From Marinicrinis sediminis (GTDB lineage: Bacteria > Bacillota > Bacilli > Paenibacillales > KCTC-33676), in the NCBI RefSeq assembly GCF_042685085.1, contig NZ_JBHUMM010000001.1, positions 276,081 to 340,080 on the forward strand: a stretch of DNA of 64,000 nt. Direction: 5' to 3'. Of the stretch, positions 61,319 to 64,000 are shown piece by piece. Both the position numbers and the translations under genes were made by a program. A model generated the notes under the pieces. The model did no database searches. It saw only the letters and a program-made list of their open reading frames with translations, and was not told where the DNA came from. The stretch's first letter is position 1. Every line of letters starts with the position of its first letter.

Positions 61319-62328
61319 TCAAACACCAGATCTGGATAGATCCCTTTGGCTATCGCCAGCAAACCTTGTGTGACACGGGGTCCCGGACGAGAGATCAAAT
61401 CTCCTTCAATGCCGATGAGCGCATCGTCCTGAATCGCTTGAATCGCGTCCCATCCACTGCGTTTTCGAATCATTTGCGCCAGCGTCTCGCCAGACTCTTC
61501 ATCGGTTACGCCCAGGTTATATAAGATGACTTCAGGATTATCCTGAATGATCTTCTCTTCGTTGATCTGGTTCCAGCCTTCCATGTCTGCGGCGATGTTG
61601 ATGCCGCCAGCCAGCGTGATCAACTCATGCATGAACTCGCCCTGTCCGACTGTCCAGCCTTTAGAAAATTCGATATATACCTTCTTCCTGTCTTCCGGTT
61701 TCACTGTACTGACTGCGTCCTGAACAAGCTGTATGTCTGCCTTCATTTCCTCCACTAACGCAGCAGCCTCCGCCTGTCTGTTGGTGATCTTGCCAATCGT
61801 CTCGATATGTGTGAGGATATCCCCGATATGATTGGGCTCGAACTTGAACAGTTTGAGATCACGACTGCGCAGCTGATCCACGACCTGCTGTTTCATGGAA
61901 ATGCCCGTAATAACCAAATCAGGCTCCGCGGCGATGATCGCTTCCTCGTTTGGCTTCACAACCCCGCCGACCTTTGGCTTGTCCAGCGCTTCTGACGGGT
62001 AATTGTCATAATCCGATACGCCTACCACCTGATCTTCCAGACCAAGGGCAAATAAAATTTCGGTCTCAGACGGCGAAGTGGAAACGATACGCTGCGGCGC
62101 CTGATCGAACGTGAAGCTTTCCCCTGTCGCATCCTGCAATGTAAGCGGATAGATCGTCTGACTGCTCGCTTCCTCTTCTGCAGTTGTACCTTCCGCCTCC
62201 TGAGCTGGCTGCTCATTCTCCGAAGCTTCCACGTTGTTACTGCCCGTCTCCTGATTCACCTGATTCCCGCAGGCCACCAAACTCAAAGCCAACAAAAGTG
62301 CAATTAAACTTGTCCATCCTTTTTTCAT
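61315..62328 (-). CDS. btuF: Corrinoid-binding lipoprotein of the ABC transporter (BtuF-like)
   Basis: A 337-residue lipoprotein: signal peptide with lipobox LVACG (Cys near residue 20), an acidic, Glu/Gln-rich tether (about 22-55), then the class III binding fold of BtuF/FhuD (RIVSTSPSETEILFALG; PSEALDKPKVGG; GWNQINEEKII). It is anchored outside and feeds BtuC. First gene after the cobalamin riboswitch, so its cargo is very likely a corrinoid. AAAGGAAAG precedes the ATG. Confidence 0.92.
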   Translation of the reverse strand: MKKGWTSLIALLLALSLVACGNQVNQETGSNNVEASENEQPAQEAEGTTAEEEASSQTIYPLTLQDATGESFTFDQAPQRIVSTSPSETEILFALGLEDQVVGVSDYDNYPSEALDKPKVGGVVKPNEEAIIAAEPDLVITGISMKQQVVDQLRSRDLKLFKFEPNHIGDILTHIETIGKITNRQAEAAALVEEMKADIQLVQDAVSTVKPEDRKKVYIEFSKGWTVGQGEFMHELITLAGGINIAADMEGWNQINEEKIIQDNPEVILYNLGVTDEESGETLAQMIRKRSGWDAIQAIQDDALIGIEGDLISRPGPRVTQGLLAIAKGIYPDLVFE

Positions 62329-62481
62329 TCTGGTTTCTTTCCTTTCTCCATTTCAGATTTGAGAGATGCTGAGGACGTTGAATGCCATACAGCATCGAAA
62401 TGTCTGCTAGGATCAACCAAAAAGATCTCGTAAATTACGAAACAAACCTCATGAACAACCACATAGACCTTATAAAACAAC

Positions 62482-62515
62482 GAAAAAGCCCCCCGTTTCC
62501 GCAGAAACAGAGGGC
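62482..62515 (-). terminator. Riboswitch expression platform terminator
   Basis: On the minus strand GCCCTCTGTTTC and GAAACGGGGGGC pair over 12 positions (two G-U) with a four-base loop, then TTTTT. It stands between the B12 aptamer and btuF, as expected for transcription attenuation by cobalamin. Confidence 0.8.
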
Positions 62516-62619
62516 AGCATAAGGCGGGCATATAGATGGTATTGCCAGTCTGGCAACAAAAGACACGTTTATCCCGTCACAGCCGATCCTTTTCCGCGAA
62601 GGATTTCGTTGGCTATAGC

Positions 62620-62795
62620 CGAATAGGCAGGTCTCCTGGCTTACGGGTTGTACGAACTTCCTCCCCTTCCCGCTTCAACATGAATGAAACAGTGGGCTTG
62701 CGAGGTTGTCCCCGATTTACAGTGGCGGGACCGCGCCGGAATTGCACCGACTTCCCTTTTAACCTTGTCATTGACTGACAAGGCACCTACTGGCT
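62620..62795 (-). ncRNA. Cobalamin (B12) riboswitch aptamer
   Basis: On the minus strand the conserved blocks occur in order: AGGTGCC (62782-62788), GGGAAGTCGGTGCAATTCCG (about 62735-62757), GCGGTCCCGCCACTG (62720-62734), and the B12 box AGCCAGGAGACCTGCC (62626-62641). It controls the btuF-btuC-btuD-cob operon below; with cobalamin bound, the terminator at 62482-62515 should form. Confidence 0.95.
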
Positions 62796-62834
62796 GTATG
62801 TATTCAATTCGATCAGTCCAATCTCTCTGTTAGC

Positions 62835-62840
62835 ATTATA
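62835..62840 (-). promoter_or_regulatory. -10 box of the cobalamin operon
   Basis: TATAAT on the minus strand, about 45 bases before the first aptamer block. The -35 (TTCATT, 17 bases upstream) is weak. It would give a leader of about 500 nucleotides. Confidence 0.5.
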
Positions 62841-62871
62841 GCTTAACATCTGGCAGAAATGAAGAGATAAT

Positions 62872-62901
62872 TTGACAGTCATTCATCCAAAGATTGATAA
62901 A
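62872..62901 (+). promoter_or_regulatory. Putative plus-strand promoter in the AT-rich tail
   Basis: TTGACA (62872-62877) with GATAAA 18 bases downstream (62896-62901). The -35 is perfect, the -10 four of six. It could drive the small frame at 62913. Confidence 0.35.
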
Positions 62902-62912
62902 AATAAAGGATC

Positions 62913-63053
62913 ATGGTGAAAAGTGTCGAATATGGACAGGAATACATAATGGAAGGATTGAAAAGTTTGAGAAATGCTAGGTCTAGAAGAGCCAATATGG
63001 TGAGAAGGAAAATATATGATGAATTTGTGGAATTTCTCCGTTCTAAACCATGA
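62913..63053 (+). CDS. Possible 46-residue basic protein
   Basis: A short frame beginning MVKSVEYGQEYIMEGLKSLR and rich in Arg/Lys (NARSRRANMVRRKIYDEF). AAAGGA lies two bases before the ATG and at a better distance from the GTG codon that follows it. A promoter-like TTGACA is upstream. Codon use is AT-rich like the rest of the tail and unlike the operons to the left. The evidence is weak; it may be a decayed gene. Confidence 0.35.
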   Translation: MVKSVEYGQEYIMEGLKSLRNARSRRANMVRRKIYDEFVEFLRSKP

Positions 63054-63206
63054 TAAATACGGGGGTTTTAGGTGTTATTTGTAAATTATACATTATTACT
63101 GGAAGCATGATTAGAAGATTTTGAGGAACTGTTGTGGAATAGCATAATTCATATTTTTAAGCTAGTGATTTATTATTCATAATTATTAATAGTGGGATGT
63201 GAAAAT
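63054..63206. other. AT-rich gap
   Basis: About 150 bases of AT-rich sequence between the small frame and the next gene. No palindrome, promoter or gene of note was seen except a weak TTGTAAATTATACAT string. Confidence 0.4.
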
Positions 63207-63611
63207 GTGGAAGGAAAATATTACAAAAAGAATAGTGAAACGATCGAAAAATTAAAATATGATTTAAGATATTATTGTAATCAAAATAATTTAGAAACTC
63301 AAGAATTAGATCATCCAGAAAAGGGATGGGTATTTCAATTGAAAAAAAGTAGTAAGATTACACTTGGTATTTCATCTCGGGCAGTAACTGTGATTATTCA
63401 AAATATTAATGATGATATGGTTAAAATATCAACCGGTAATATTAAGTGGGCATCTAAAGTTACTGGGGGATTAGTTGCAATATTCAGTCCATTGGCATTG
63501 ATTGCATTTCCAGTTCTCGTATCTACTTGTGTAGGTTTGGTTAAACAAAATAATATGTTAAAACAAATAGAACAATTTATAGAAAATCGCATGACTCTAA
63601 TTGATAATTAA
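63207..63611 (+). CDS. Orphan hypothetical protein with hydrophobic C-terminal segment
   Basis: A protein of about 134 residues (139 if GTG 63192 is used) that I do not recognise. The N-terminal half is polar, Lys/Asn-rich (KYYKKNSETIEKLKYDLRYYC), then KKSSKITLGISSRAVTVIIQN, and residues about 92-118 (VTGGLVAIFSPLALIAFPVLVS) look like one or two membrane segments. The GTG at 63207 has a weak GGGATGTG upstream. Base composition is far richer in A and T than the rest of the window, suggesting transfer from elsewhere. Confidence 0.6.
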   Translation: MEGKYYKKNSETIEKLKYDLRYYCNQNNLETQELDHPEKGWVFQLKKSSKITLGISSRAVTVIIQNINDDMVKISTGNIKWASKVTGGLVAIFSPLALIAFPVLVSTCVGLVKQNNMLKQIEQFIENRMTLIDN

Positions 63612-63706
63612 AATAAATGCTTCTTCGCCATACTGCATGGCTAATGTCTGTTTACTAGAAAATATGTCAATACTGCCTTGTATATCAGAATGAGGCGGGA
63701 TGAAAA

Positions 63707-63961
63707 ATGTGGGCATCAGCAAGCAGTAAGGATAATTTAATTTTGGATATGTTTAAAATTGCTCTTCAAATTAAAGATCCGTGGCAATTCGTACATATAG
63801 AGTTTGATGATCAGGATCAAGCTTGGCATTTGTTCATTGACTTTAAGCGCGGGGCAAAATTTTTATGTCCCTCCTGGGGTCTGTCAATAATTTTGTGTAA
63901 ACTCATTTATAAGGAATCTCCCATAAGGGAGATTGACCTGATGATTCAGGGTAAATGCTGA
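63707..63961 (+). pseudogene. Truncated ISL3-type transposase N-terminus
   Basis: An 84-residue frame. Residues 17-57, with FKIALQIKDPWQFVHIEFDD and HLFIDFKRGAKFLCPSWG, follow the N-terminal pattern of ISL3 family transposases (DPW...FD...DIYIDF.RG..F.CP.CG). The second Cys of the CPxCG zinc knuckle is Trp (TGG), and after that point the match stops and the frame ends 300 or more codons too early. It is therefore a remnant, not a working transposase. A hairpin (AATCTCCC/GGGAGATT at 63915-63934) lies near its end. Confidence 0.6.
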
Positions 63962-64000
63962 CCAATACGCTCTGGATAGAAAACGGATAGCTGGAGAAGG

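Noticed and set aside
63915..63934. Terminator at the end of the transposase remnant
   Set aside because: AATCTCCC/GGGAGATT is a good stem but lacks a T run on either side; it may be part of a decayed element end instead.

Overview
The window looks like chromosomal DNA of a spore-forming Bacillota, most likely a Paenibacillus or close relative. The clues are Bacillus-type genes (acsA divergent from acuA-acuC beside ccpA, brxC/YtxJ, YpgR, YktB, speA, odhAB), spore or sporulation-linked families (Spo0E-like phosphatase, CwlD-like amidase, two DUF4183 proteins), an SLH-anchored surface protein and strong Gram-positive ribosome binding sites. This assignment rests on family recognition by eye; no database search was run.

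Layout. 1-5.3 kb: acetate metabolism and its control (acsA with a CcpA-type cre box, acuA, acuC, mtnN, ccpA). 5.4-10.6 kb: a zinc-ribbon protein, a VanZ-like protein, a DJ-1/PfpI protein, and a PTS pair (EIICBA overlapping enzyme I). 10.7-16.1 kb: a repetitive Gln/Gly/Tyr protein, a CoA-binding protein, a C39-like peptidase, a divergent EPSP synthase, two tandem fluoride channel genes, a rhodanese and shikimate kinase. 16.2-20.2 kb: gndA, an HPP-family membrane protein, an unknown protein and YktB. 20.3-25.4 kb: an SDR-TetR operon divergent from an ABC exporter-TetR-arylamine acetyltransferase operon, with distinct operator-like palindromes packed into their shared promoter region. 25.4-42.5 kb: ordinary housekeeping and hypothetical genes (MFS, speA, DUF proteins, amidases, methyltransferase, MerR, GNAT, HAD, TPR). 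42.6-47.0 kb: odhA-odhB of the TCA cycle. 47.2-52.0 kb: a stress-type SDR, a divergent DUF4183 pair, the SLH surface protein and a HAD phosphatase. 52.2-62.8 kb: a cobalamin operon on the minus strand, read from a B12 riboswitch with its own terminator through btuF-btuC-btuD, a tandem-repeat spacer, then cobT-cobU-cbiB-cobS, a fused cobD-cobQ gene, and cobO. 62.8-64 kb: an AT-rich tail with orphan genes and what looks like a broken ISL3-type transposase start.

How the genes work together. CcpA, the cre box, AcsA, the acetyltransferase AcuA and the deacetylase AcuC form one transcriptional and post-translational control circuit for acetate activation. The cobalamin operon combines corrinoid uptake with the late (adenosylation, amidation, nucleotide loop) steps only; no corrin ring genes are present here, so it serves salvage unless the ring genes lie elsewhere. 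The two TetR operons back to back form a compact efflux and detoxification locus.

Most of the window is core genome. I see no CRISPR array, tRNA or rRNA gene, complete insertion sequence or prophage, and nothing I would call a clearly new defence or mobile system. The best leads are the three-operator intergenic region, the CobD-CobQ fusion with its repeat linker, the tandem-repeat spacer inside the cobalamin operon, the repetitive Q/G/Y protein and the atypical EPSP synthase.
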